A stretch of 64,000 nt of DNA from Prorocentrum cordatum (Eukaryota; Sar; Dinophyceae; Prorocentrales; Prorocentraceae). The stretch covers positions 176,927 through 240,926 of the forward strand of contig CAUYUJ010021159.1 of assembly GCA_963575745.1 (NCBI GenBank), given 5' to 3'. The notes under the pieces are model-generated. The model saw only the letters and a list, made by a program, of their open reading frames with translations. It had not been told where the DNA came from and did not search any database. This document shows positions 22,809-31,311 of this stretch, in pieces (position 1 is the stretch's first letter; each line of letters starts with the position of its first letter). The translations under genes were made by a program, and so were the position numbers.

Positions 22809-23224
22809 TGACCGGGCAGACACCAGCGGAGGTCAGCGACGAACGGAGGGTTCACCGTCAGCGAAGGGTAAGAGAAGACAAAGAGATGATGGCCCCGTTC
22901 GAGATATCGGACAGTGAGTCGAGCAGTTCAGGGGTACAGGCCCAGTCATTCGATGAAGAGAACGGCCAATATACCGACGATGAACGGAGAGCAACGAATG
23001 GCGATGCTACGATTGCCGCTCCCGATCCCGCTGAAGGTTCCAGCGAAAGATCCCGACAACGCCTTTTCATATACTTTTATTGCGGACCTAACAGTCGGCT
23101 AGGAAACCGAGCTCCCATGCCTGACGGTCAATGCAAGGTGGTGCGTCTGACGAAGAAAGAAGATCTGACAACCAAAGAAGGAAACGCGCTCGCGGTGGCC
23201 AAGATATTAGAGTTTGAAAAATAA
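22808..23224 (+). CDS. Acidic/Ser-rich small ORF overlapping the RNase H stop
   Basis: The ATG at 22808 overlaps the TAA of the RNase H frame (TAATG), a spacing that allows termination-reinitiation. The 138-codon product begins with basic and acidic Ser-rich sequence (FEISDSESSSSGVQ) and ends in a more ordered part (RLFIYFYCGPNSRLGNR, CKVVRLTKKEDLTTKEGN). No family is recognised. It is the first ORF of the extra 3' module. Confidence 0.45.
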   Translation: MTGQTPAEVSDERRVHRQRRVREDKEMMAPFEISDSESSSSGVQAQSFDEENGQYTDDERRATNGDATIAAPDPAEGSSERSRQRLFIYFYCGPNSRLGNRAPMPDGQCKVVRLTKKEDLTTKEGNALAVAKILEFEK

Positions 23225-23257
23225 TTAAGATGTAAAGGCCTTACCACCGACAGACGC

Positions 23258-24374
23258 ATGACATTGTGGATCTCGATGCCGTGTGCCGGCGGGTCCCCAT
23301 GGCAATATGTGAACGAGGCCATGTATCACCGCTCTGGTAACGGAACAACTCTCAAGAAATTGAGGGATCACGTGACACTTTTTAGGAAGCTGTTATGGGT
23401 AGCTCGCGACTTGGCCCAAGAGGTATTGGCCGACCCCATGTCGATGCTGGAGTGATCCACGCGAGAAGTAATTCCAGGATGAAGACAACATGACGAACAT
23501 TCGGCTTCATGGATGTGCTTGCGGTCTTAAGAGCAGCAAGGGACAGTGCGTGAAAAAACCATGGGGTCTTACATCGTCCTCTAGCATGGTGGCTGAAGGT
23601 TTGACGCGCAGGTGCGATGGAAGCCACAGGCGCGTGGAAGCGAGAGGAAGGGATTGCAAGCAGGCGGAAGATTTCACGGATGACTTTGCAAGACGTGTGC
23701 GTTCGTTGGTGTTGCAGGTTCTTGCGAGTGAGGTGGGCACGTGCACACTGTACCACGCCCCCGCTAATGCTGCACCCGCCGTTGTGCGCGTTGGAGTGTC
23801 TGTGGCCGCTCCTGTTTCGGCTCTTAACGCGGCCCGGGCGCAGCCCCCCGACGCGGCCGCTTCGCCGGCCATGAATTCCTGCGCGCGCCGCTGCTGCTTG
23901 CTGGCGACTTGCAGACAAACCTCAGGCGCCCTCGCTGCGCCTTCATCCATCGGTTGCGGACCCCGCAGGTCCGCAAGCTACGTGAAGAAGGGCACCGGGT
24001 TCCCCGACATCAGCAAGGGACTACCCTTGAAGGACGAGCATAGGACAATGTCCTGCATCACTCACGGAGGCTTGCGCGGGTTCTGGGGAACAGTGTTCCA
24101 GAACGGACAAGATTGCCCGAACAGATTCGGATGCGTGCCCATCAAGAGCATCCTGCAGGACAAGGACATGAACTATTCGGACAAGTTCAATGCGTTCGTA
24201 CAGGAGATGTACGGTCTTCTTCTTCTCGCGAAGTAAGTCCTGGGCAATCGCAACCTCGAGCGCCGCTACGCCGCGGGAAGTGCAATGGACTATGACTTGG
24301 GGCGCCCGCAGCGATGCACGTTGCCGCGCGGCCGCTGGGACAACGCAGAACTGCTCACATTCCATGCCACTTAA
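23258..24374 (+). pseudogene. PC-GGSPW / KKPW motif module, broken
   Basis: The first frame (23258-23455) has ISMPCAGGSPWQYVNEAM; after a frame change LHGCACGLKSSKGQCVKKPW and RRCDGSHRRVEARG follow (about 23505-23640). I recall PC-GGSPW / GC-GL--G--KKPW / C-G-H arrangements downstream of RNase H in dinoflagellate copia elements. The Pro-Cys, a W-containing segment and a C-terminal Cys/His block loosely parallel motifs of C5-cytosine methyltransferases, but the usual ENV and SAM-binding glycine motifs are not seen, so function is open. Later in the second frame HRTMSCITHGGLRGFWGTV and YSDKFNAFVQEMYGLLLLAK precede TAA 24234-24236, with readable sequence continuing to TAA 24372-24374. Confidence 0.4.
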
Positions 24375-27300
24375 AGGTGCAGACGAGAGTAATGAACATG
24401 GCGGCACCCTTGAGCCGGAAAGGGACGTGGGAGTGTTTACCCCACGCGCGATGCCGTGGAGCAAGATCCCGACTCTACATCAGCTGCCAGGGATGCGCCC
24501 AGGTGAAGACGTCGGAAAGCACTTCCGCGAGGCGTTCTTTGCTCTGCATGCAGACAAGCGGAGGGCGTTCGAGAATGATGGGCTCGATCAGCCCGGCTTG
24601 GTGGCACAAGTGATCAAGAGGCCATCATTCCAGCCAACAGTGGACATCCCACAGGATGTCTACCAAGCCATATGGAATTCCGCCAGCGCCGGCAACATTC
24701 CCTGGATCGCGGGTCTCGAGCCCTACGCGCAAGGCAAACACCTGCCCATAATATGGGGGAGACAGTCCAACTGGGAAGTGCCGCGTGAGTACGGCGGACA
24801 TCGCCAGGTTGAGAACCTGAGCGCTGTGGTGATTGCGCCGTGGATGGACTCTGAAGCGCACGCAGAATGCCGCGTCACCCGGCCATTCCTCACTCCGGCA
24901 CAGAATGAGTCTCTGCTTCAAGCGTGGTTTCAGGTGCCCGCTGCTCGATTGTTTAAGGACCTGGAGACAAGGTCTCCGAGAGAATTCTTCAGGTTCTACG
25001 AGCGTGAAGTCTGGCGCCGCGTGGGTCAGTACAGGCCCAATGGGCCACGGAGGCACATCGCCGATCGGTTCTATTCCATCCACGCCACGATGCCCGACGA
25101 TGTCGTGTGGACTGGAAGGGTCGGCGATCCTGCTCGCGGCCCGACTGGACCAGGGGGAGTTGTGCGCTCTCCGCAGAGGGAGAACGAGCCTCTTAAGGAC
25201 AGCCGTCTTTGCTGGAAGATGCCGATGCGGGATGTCTCGCCCATGACCTCATACGAGGGCGCCACATTCCAAGACCTGGAGGAGCGCGTTAAGAAGTACA
25301 AGGCTTACCCGGGAGTCCAGGGTCCCAGCGAGCGGCCGGCATGGTCACGCGATCCATGGCCATGCGTAACGCTGGAGGGGCGCCGGAAGTCACATAAGCA
25401 AGAGTACATAGTGGAGTTTCAGGACAGCCTTGTACACCGCGGTTGGCTAAAGCGCGCTGACTACACATCGCCTGAGCCCGACCACAGGCGTGATCAGGGT
25501 CTGCCTGAGTTCGACTTCGATCCAACTCCCCTCTATTCAGCGCCGTTGCCATACTTCAATTTGCGGCAGCAAGTCTTACAGGAGGAGACAGCGAGGCGCG
25601 TCAACATTGAGCGCAAAGCTGCCCCCCCATCGGCACGCCGTGAACGGTCGGAGAGAGGCAACCCACCGAATCGCTGCAATCGTACGAGGGAAGATGGTGC
25701 GAGGCAGTCGTCCCGGGACTGCGGTGCGAGGGGGCCGCCGTCTACTCCGCCCAAAGCGCCTCCCGGAGGGCGGCCGCCCAAGAAGGCGCCGCCGAGGGCT
25801 CCGACGAAACCCCCGGCTCCCGCGGCCCCGCCGTCGCACTGCGATCAAAGCGAGAGCCGCCCGCCGAAGCCTCGGGCCCCCAGGGCGCCACCGCCATGCT
25901 GGCAACCAAGGCAGGGGGCCCAGCCGAAGCCCCCGGCTCCAGGCGCGGCCCCGAATTGCAATTTACCGAACGAGGGACGTACGCCAAAGCCTCAGGCCCC
26001 TGGCGCGCCGCCCTCCAATTCCGCCGATGGCGAGGGGAGAACGCCGAGGTCTACGGCCTCTGGCGCACCGCCTTCCCATCCGGCTCATGGCGAGAGTGGG
26101 GTCCGAAGCCGCAGGCTCCGGGTGCGACTCCTGGCCCCAGTGCCCACGGTGGAGGCAAAGCCCCCGCCGCCGGGATTCAGGCCAAGACCGACCGACGAGA
26201 GAGTGCCTTCGTCGCCACCGCCAGGTAAGTATGCGCCTGCTGAGGGGCACGGCGAGCCCCCGCCCAAGAAGCAGCCCAGGCAGAAAAAGGCACCTCCCGC
26301 GCCACCGCGCACTTCGTCTATGGGCGCCGCGGACGGCCGAGAGCAGCAGGCACCTGGCGACTATGCCAGCCAGAACTCGCAGGGACTGCAGGAGCGCCTG
26401 CGCATGCAGGAGCGCCTACGCCAAGAACAACAAGAGGCAGCGGGTACTCCTACACAAGAGGAGGTTCGGGCACGTCCTCCAGCCCATGGCTCGGACGGTA
26501 TGGGTCAGCAGGCCACCGGCGATTACGCCGCGAGCAAATCGCAGGGGCTGAAGTATCGTCGCGAGATGGAACAAAAGATGAGCGAGGACAGCAGGGCCGC
26601 TGAAGCCGAGCAACAGCGAAGTGCAGAAGCTGGCGCCTCCGCGGCAGCCGATGAGCACAGACCGGCTTCCATGTCACCACCGGCGGTCACCTCATTGCCG
26701 CCAAGCCTCTCAGAGCACGACTTTGATGAGACAATGCGACGTCCCGAGGAAGCCCCCATTCCACCAGATGAAGAGATGGGGACAGACACGCCGCCGGGCG
26801 GTGAAGATGGGCCAGACCCGACGCTGGAAGGGGGAACGAAGACATGTGACGACGATGTCGTCGGGGGTACCTGGGCCCCAGTCCCGATGGAAGTGGACGC
26901 AGTCACGCAGGAGTGGCCCCATGTTATGGACTACGAAGCGCCCGGCAATGAAGGGCAAGGCCGAAGAGTCCCGAGTAACAACTATGACGCCCCTGCGGCT
27001 CCCGCGCCACAGCAGCCAATGGTTGCCGGCCCAAGGGATAACGACGACGGTAAAGCCAAGAAACAACAACGATGTGCATTCGCTGATAGAACAGGCATCC
27101 ACGGTTCTTGGAATGCCTTGGAGCATTGCCACGAACGGTTCAAATCGGCAGAGAGGCCAGATCCTCGCACGAACATGGAAAAATTACCGAACAACGTACC
27201 GAAGCTCGAATACCGCAATGCGGTCGACTCAATCGGGAAAGCGCTTGCCTGCATCATTCGACCCGAAGCGGTGACATCATTCGCCAGGTTAAGCTTCCCG

Positions 27301-28008
27301 CAGGCTTGTGCTGCGCTGAGTAGCCTCATCAGGGCCGCGGGAATCTCTTCTCGCGTTTCAGGAGAGGCCATCTACCTCTATGCGGTTTTTGACGTGCCAC
27401 TCTCAACATGGTACAAGCCCATTCCGACCCGGACATGGAACCGCAAGGTGGGGGTCGGCATGAGCGAGAGCGATCGGCTATATACTGACGTGGAAGACAT
27501 GGTCTCCTCTGACTCTACGATATCGTTTGTCAACAACAGGGGGGCCGCCGCGTTGAAAGCCGCTCTCCTGCAAGAGCTCCAGAACAGGTCAACCGCAGCT
27601 AGTGCAACGGTCCACAGCGGAGCAAAACTGGATGATGTTCGGGCTAACATACGTTCCATGAACTGGACCCCGCCACCGGGGAGCTGCGAGACTCGCTGCC
27701 GTGTCATGATTTGGAACGGCAATGAATTATGCGTTCAAGGTGAAGGCCAGCAAAGGCGAGTCAAGGGGGCCAGGAGAGAAGATACGCCGTCAGATTACGA
27801 CGATGTCGAAAGAGACGCACTGTCGATGATAGACGAGGTTGTTGACGAACAGGCGAACGTCGCCAACGCTACCGGCGAAATGCTTGTGTTCCTCGCCTTT
27901 GGCGATGGTGAAAGTTGGACTCATGCCAAGACCAGTTCAGACTGCGCCATTTGGGGCGCTCTCGCATCTCGCACCTCTGCGCGGGGACAGAATCGGATAC
28001 ATCTCTAG
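24364..28008 (+). CDS. Large intact ORF of the 3' module, function unknown
   Basis: The frame is open from 24190 (1272 codons), but 24190-24363 overlaps the preceding ORF's frame, so ATG 24364 (MPLKGADESNEHGG) is preferred, giving about 1214 codons. The N-terminal third looks globular (VDIPQDVYQAIWNSASAGNI, SPREFFRFYEREVWRRVGQY, KQEYIVEFQDSLVHRGW). A Pro/Arg/Lys-rich disordered part follows with loosely repeated PKPQAPGAPP-like units. A coiled-coil stretch with two related GDYA.S.SQGL repeats, an acidic part and a second globular region (MEKLPNNVPKLEYRNAVDSI, FPQACAALSSLIRAAG, GEAIYLYAVFDVPLSTWY) complete it. No domain is recognised. No frameshift occurs over 3.6 kb, in contrast to gag-pol. 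It could be a structural or RNA-binding protein. Confidence 0.65.
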   Translation: MPLKGADESNEHGGTLEPERDVGVFTPRAMPWSKIPTLHQLPGMRPGEDVGKHFREAFFALHADKRRAFENDGLDQPGLVAQVIKRPSFQPTVDIPQDVYQAIWNSASAGNIPWIAGLEPYAQGKHLPIIWGRQSNWEVPREYGGHRQVENLSAVVIAPWMDSEAHAECRVTRPFLTPAQNESLLQAWFQVPAARLFKDLETRSPREFFRFYEREVWRRVGQYRPNGPRRHIADRFYSIHATMPDDVVWTGRVGDPARGPTGPGGVVRSPQRENEPLKDSRLCWKMPMRDVSPMTSYEGATFQDLEERVKKYKAYPGVQGPSERPAWSRDPWPCVTLEGRRKSHKQEYIVEFQDSLVHRGWLKRADYTSPEPDHRRDQGLPEFDFDPTPLYSAPLPYFNLRQQVLQEETARRVNIERKAAPPSARRERSERGNPPNRCNRTREDGARQSSRDCGARGPPSTPPKAPPGGRPPKKAPPRAPTKPPAPAAPPSHCDQSESRPPKPRAPRAPPPCWQPRQGAQPKPPAPGAAPNCNLPNEGRTPKPQAPGAPPSNSADGEGRTPRSTASGAPPSHPAHGESGVRSRRLRVRLLAPVPTVEAKPPPPGFRPRPTDERVPSSPPPGKYAPAEGHGEPPPKKQPRQKKAPPAPPRTSSMGAADGREQQAPGDYASQNSQGLQERLRMQERLRQEQQEAAGTPTQEEVRARPPAHGSDGMGQQATGDYAASKSQGLKYRREMEQKMSEDSRAAEAEQQRSAEAGASAAADEHRPASMSPPAVTSLPPSLSEHDFDETMRRPEEAPIPPDEEMGTDTPPGGEDGPDPTLEGGTKTCDDDVVGGTWAPVPMEVDAVTQEWPHVMDYEAPGNEGQGRRVPSNNYDAPAAPAPQQPMVAGPRDNDDGKAKKQQRCAFADRTGIHGSWNALEHCHERFKSAERPDPRTNMEKLPNNVPKLEYRNAVDSIGKALACIIRPEAVTSFARLSFPQACAALSSLIRAAGISSRVSGEAIYLYAVFDVPLSTWYKPIPTRTWNRKVGVGMSESDRLYTDVEDMVSSDSTISFVNNRGAAALKAALLQELQNRSTAASATVHSGAKLDDVRANIRSMNWTPPPGSCETRCRVMIWNGNELCVQGEGQQRRVKGARREDTPSDYDDVERDALSMIDEVVDEQANVANATGEMLVFLAFGDGESWTHAKTSSDCAIWGALASRTSARGQNRIHL

Positions 28009-28155
28009 CAAGAGGCCGGTTAAAACCCCAAGATGCTCATGCTCCGCGGCTCGGAGATATATCATTGTGGGAGTCATCCGGAGAACGACAACTGGCACTT
28101 CTTACTTGGCATCGTTAACTACTTATATGCCATAAATTTTGCAAGTACATCATAA

Positions 28156-29005
28156 ATGCGACGAGGGTCTGCTACGAACTCTGGTGTCCGTCCTTCGATA
28201 ACGTTGAGCCGGCCGCAAGGCGCTGGGCCGTCAACTGCCCCGCCGCCGCCGCCGCCAATGGCGCCGCCACCGCCGGCCAATGCGCCGATGCCTCAGCCCC
28301 CAGGAGTGGAAGTGCCCATGATAAAAGATGTAATATCTACTCAGGGGCGATTCGCGACATTCCAGGTGGGTCAGATATTCCCGTTCAGTCATGTGGGATC
28401 TCTTCAGTACTTGCCGTCCGATTCGGTGAACGTCATCTCTAAGGAGTTCATATCATGGCTGGAAGAGCGCCATGACGACAGACCGGCGTAGGCGGATAGG
28501 AGAGATATTACGGCGCCGTTCAACGACAATGTCGATATCTATGGGGTGGAGATAGAATCTGGATCTCATGTGGAAGTGCTACCGACTGACGAAGGTATGA
28601 AGAATGTGATCGAAGCGATCGAGAACGGGACGACAATGTTGTTCACGGCGCAGACGCGCAAGAAGGCTGCACCGAAGGGAAGCACAGCAAAAATGTCCGC
28701 TGCTGCCACAGCAGCGTCCGACAGTCCGGGCACTGTCGGCAAGCCCCTGTGGGATAGAATTACCCAGAGCGTCCTGCAACATTCGACTATAGAGAATTGA
28801 GAGGAACACATAGTCTGTTTTCTCGGGCAAGTTAGGGTGCAATGCCCCGACTTCTTCAACGCGTGCGAGGAACATCAGAAGGCAGTGGTAGTCGGCAAAA
28901 GAGATGGATCGGACACTCTGCCGCCGATCGGGACGATACTTGATCATGCTCAGGTCGTTGACTATGAACTGATGCTTGTACCGCGTGAGCCCGAACATCG
29001 GATAT
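28156..29005 (+). pseudogene. Pro-rich-headed ORF interrupted by TAG and TGA
   Basis: One frame runs from ATG 28156 through TAG 28489-28491 and TGA 28798-28800 to TGA about 29003. It starts with a poly-Pro/Ala stretch and continues with globular sequence (RFATFQVGQIFPFSHVGSLQ, GVEIESGSHVEVLPTDEGMK, VQCPDFFNACEEHQKAVVV). No family is recognised. The two in-frame stops with coherent sequence on both sides argue for decay. Confidence 0.45.
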
Positions 29006-29217
29006 GATAATTCTACCTTGTCGAATCGTTTTTCGAATCTGATGAGTGGTGCAAAACGTCGAAGGGACGGGTCGCTGTTCGAGATTGGGTGGCGAAGAAG
29101 ATGCCTCTCGCACGTTCCCCGCGAATCGCGGCATAATGCTGCGCAAGGAGAGCAATCGAATACCTGGTATCGCGACGATTACACGCGACGAATTTACCAT
29201 ACGTATCGTGCCCTGCG

Positions 29218-29946
29218 TTGTTCGACTGGAGTATGGTGAAGTGCACTGAGAATGGATTCTGCACGGTGCTGGAAATTCCCTTCGGACTGCCTGATTGGGT
29301 CAATGACCTTGTAGATGTAGAAGCATGGGAGTCCTATTCGCACGCCACTGACGTCCGCAAGCTCTACGCGATTCTGAACGCAGGTGTATTTGTCCCTTCT
29401 CGGGTAAAGTGTGGTATGAGGGCGAAAACGGACAAGAAAGCGGAAGGTGCAGCTCCCGCCGAGGGCGCATATACTTTCCATGAAAGCGAGTCGATCCATC
29501 ACCTCCACCAGAGTTACAGTCACGGTGCGGAGCTCTGGGATGATGGCAACATCGTTACCGTGGACTTCAAGCTCGCTTCCCCACCGGCATATCGAGGAGG
29601 TTTTCGACCGGTCGATTCGGAGTCAAAGGGGCGAAAACAATATGTGCGCAGCGCGTCAGAGTCGATTGTCAAGCGGTCGTTACGGCTGTATTTTATGACA
29701 CCATGTCAGGCAAACCAGCAACAGGTATGGGTCTTCATCTCGGAATATCCACGCCGATTTGAAGTCGATTTCGAGACGATGGTAGATCCCGCTCCTGACT
29801 TGGAGCCCGGCGTGACGATATTGCAAATCAACGACGTGTTTCGAGACCAGCTTGAAGCTGTGGAACACATCATACCGATAGACAGGATATGTGGACAGAG
29901 AAATACAGAGTCGCTAATATACGACAGCTCAGAGAGAGATCCTTGA
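29218..29946 (+). CDS. ORF with ADP-ribosyltransferase-like motif pattern
   Basis: The 242-codon frame contains ESYSHATDVRKLYAILNAGV, then AYTFHESESIHHLHQSYSHG and NIVTVDFKLASPP. The order H-x-T, Ile-Leu-x-x-Gly-hydrophobic, Gly-x-Tyr-x-Phe, then a beta strand resembles the NAD-binding half of the ART superfamily, which includes Tpt1/KptA. This is motif-level inference only. The first codon given is the frame opening; the likely original start lies upstream, where 29040-29217 shows shifted coding. It precedes the Tpt1-like ORF on the same strand. Confidence 0.4.
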   Translation: MFDWSMVKCTENGFCTVLEIPFGLPDWVNDLVDVEAWESYSHATDVRKLYAILNAGVFVPSRVKCGMRAKTDKKAEGAAPAEGAYTFHESESIHHLHQSYSHGAELWDDGNIVTVDFKLASPPAYRGGFRPVDSESKGRKQYVRSASESIVKRSLRLYFMTPCQANQQQVWVFISEYPRRFEVDFETMVDPAPDLEPGVTILQINDVFRDQLEAVEHIIPIDRICGQRNTESLIYDSSERDP

Positions 29947-29949
29947 GGA

Positions 29950-30319
29950 GCTCCGGGAGATCAGGAAGAAGCATGTGCAGAACTTAGAAATCGGGGACCG
30001 GGGCCACCGCTTTCTGTATTCGGAAGAACTGATTACTGAACAGTTCGACAAGCCGATCCTAGTGGCCGATGGCCGACGGGATATCGCTGCGCCGCTTGAA
30101 AAGGCCGGTCTGTCGCTAGGACGCCCCAGTCTGAGGATAATGGGGGTGGATATGTCTACGCCAAGAATTTCAGCGAGCGATTGGATGGCCTTCCGAAGCG
30201 AGAGAAGGGATGAGAAAGCTCCGGAAGAAGCCGATTACCCAGCTCCGGACGATGTCCCTGGCAGAACCGAGCCCCGTGGGCCGCGCAGGTCAATGGGCCA
30301 GGTCAGGCGGGGAGGTTGA
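29950..30319 (+). CDS. Short charged ORF of the 3' module
   Basis: The frame reads ILEELREIRKKHVQNLEIGD, then GHRFLYSEELITEQFDKPIL, and ends in a charged tail at TGA 30317-30319. It begins right after the TGA of the preceding ORF, in another frame, so it may be the frameshifted continuation of that protein. No domain is recognised. Confidence 0.35.
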
Positions 30320-30325
30320 CAGGCC

Positions 30326-31311
30326 ATGATACAGGAAGCGGCGATTGCGTGGCGAGAGGCGCAGTCGTGTGGTCGCCCCTCAGGCTGGGGTCATATTGGG
30401 CATGCTGGATTCAAGCGGTCGTACACGGTTGATCGCAAACAGCCACGCTTCGAAAACCCCCACGGGACGCCACTCACGCAGCCCAAAGACCCGAGGATCG
30501 GAGCCCCGGATCATCAGCCCCCGACGATGTCGAGCGAGAAGCTTGCGAGAATGAGGAACGTCTACCTCACCACATCTCCGGCTGCCTCTCGCATCGAACA
30601 GATCTACATATGCCCGAAAATTGGGTGCTTCAGAACAACCAGGATGGTAGCAACCCAGGGTTCGAAGCTCCCCCTGGTACGAAGGTGTTGCAGATGCATG
30701 GAGTTGCCCCCGACAGCCATGCACCTGGCTCGATGCGCGCCCAGGTGCCGAAGCACAGGAGATGGGCGGATGCTCATCACAAGAGAGCCAAAGCAGAAAT
30801 CATAGAGTATGAGAAGACGGAGTACGAAAAGTGGCACAGGACGCAGATCCTGGCCGTGACTGTCGACGAGTCCGACGAATCTTCGTTTGAAGATTAAGAG
30901 GAGATAGAGCTGGGCGTTGCTGCCGACCAAGAAGGTGAGCGCACCGACGATGCCGAAGCTCAGAAGGAAGAAGAGAGCGCGGAAGCAACCGGACTGGAAC
31001 TTGTTGCCGCGATACAGATCGACCCTCAGACTTGTCCGTATGACCCTTACGAGGGGACGCCATTCGGGAAACACTATTTCCTCATCGACGGTAACCTGCC
31101 GCTTTCCCAAAGAGAAGCAGATATCAGAAGGGGATATGTTGGCACTGTGGCCGGCGCACGAGGATATAGACGAGTTAGCCCAGATGGGACTAGAACACGA
31201 AGAGCTGACCCATGAGGGCGTACTCGCCAATGGCGAATCTTCTTGCATCGCCAGGGCACCGCCGGGACAATTTTTCTGCGCTAACCTCCGAAAGAGCGCG
31301 ACTGACAGATG
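30326..31311 (+). pseudogene. Broken ORF with Cys motif and acidic segment
   Basis: Coding-like sequence alternates between frames: 30326-30805 with ICPKIGCFRTTR and RRCCRCMELP (Cys pairs), 30610-31200 (KAEIIEYEKTEYEKWHRTQI, stop at 30895-30897, then an acidic stretch), and 30917-31311 (EDIDELAQMGLEHEELTHEG). The pieces could be one protein with several indels. A zinc-binding head is plausible; otherwise the function is unknown. Confidence 0.35.
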
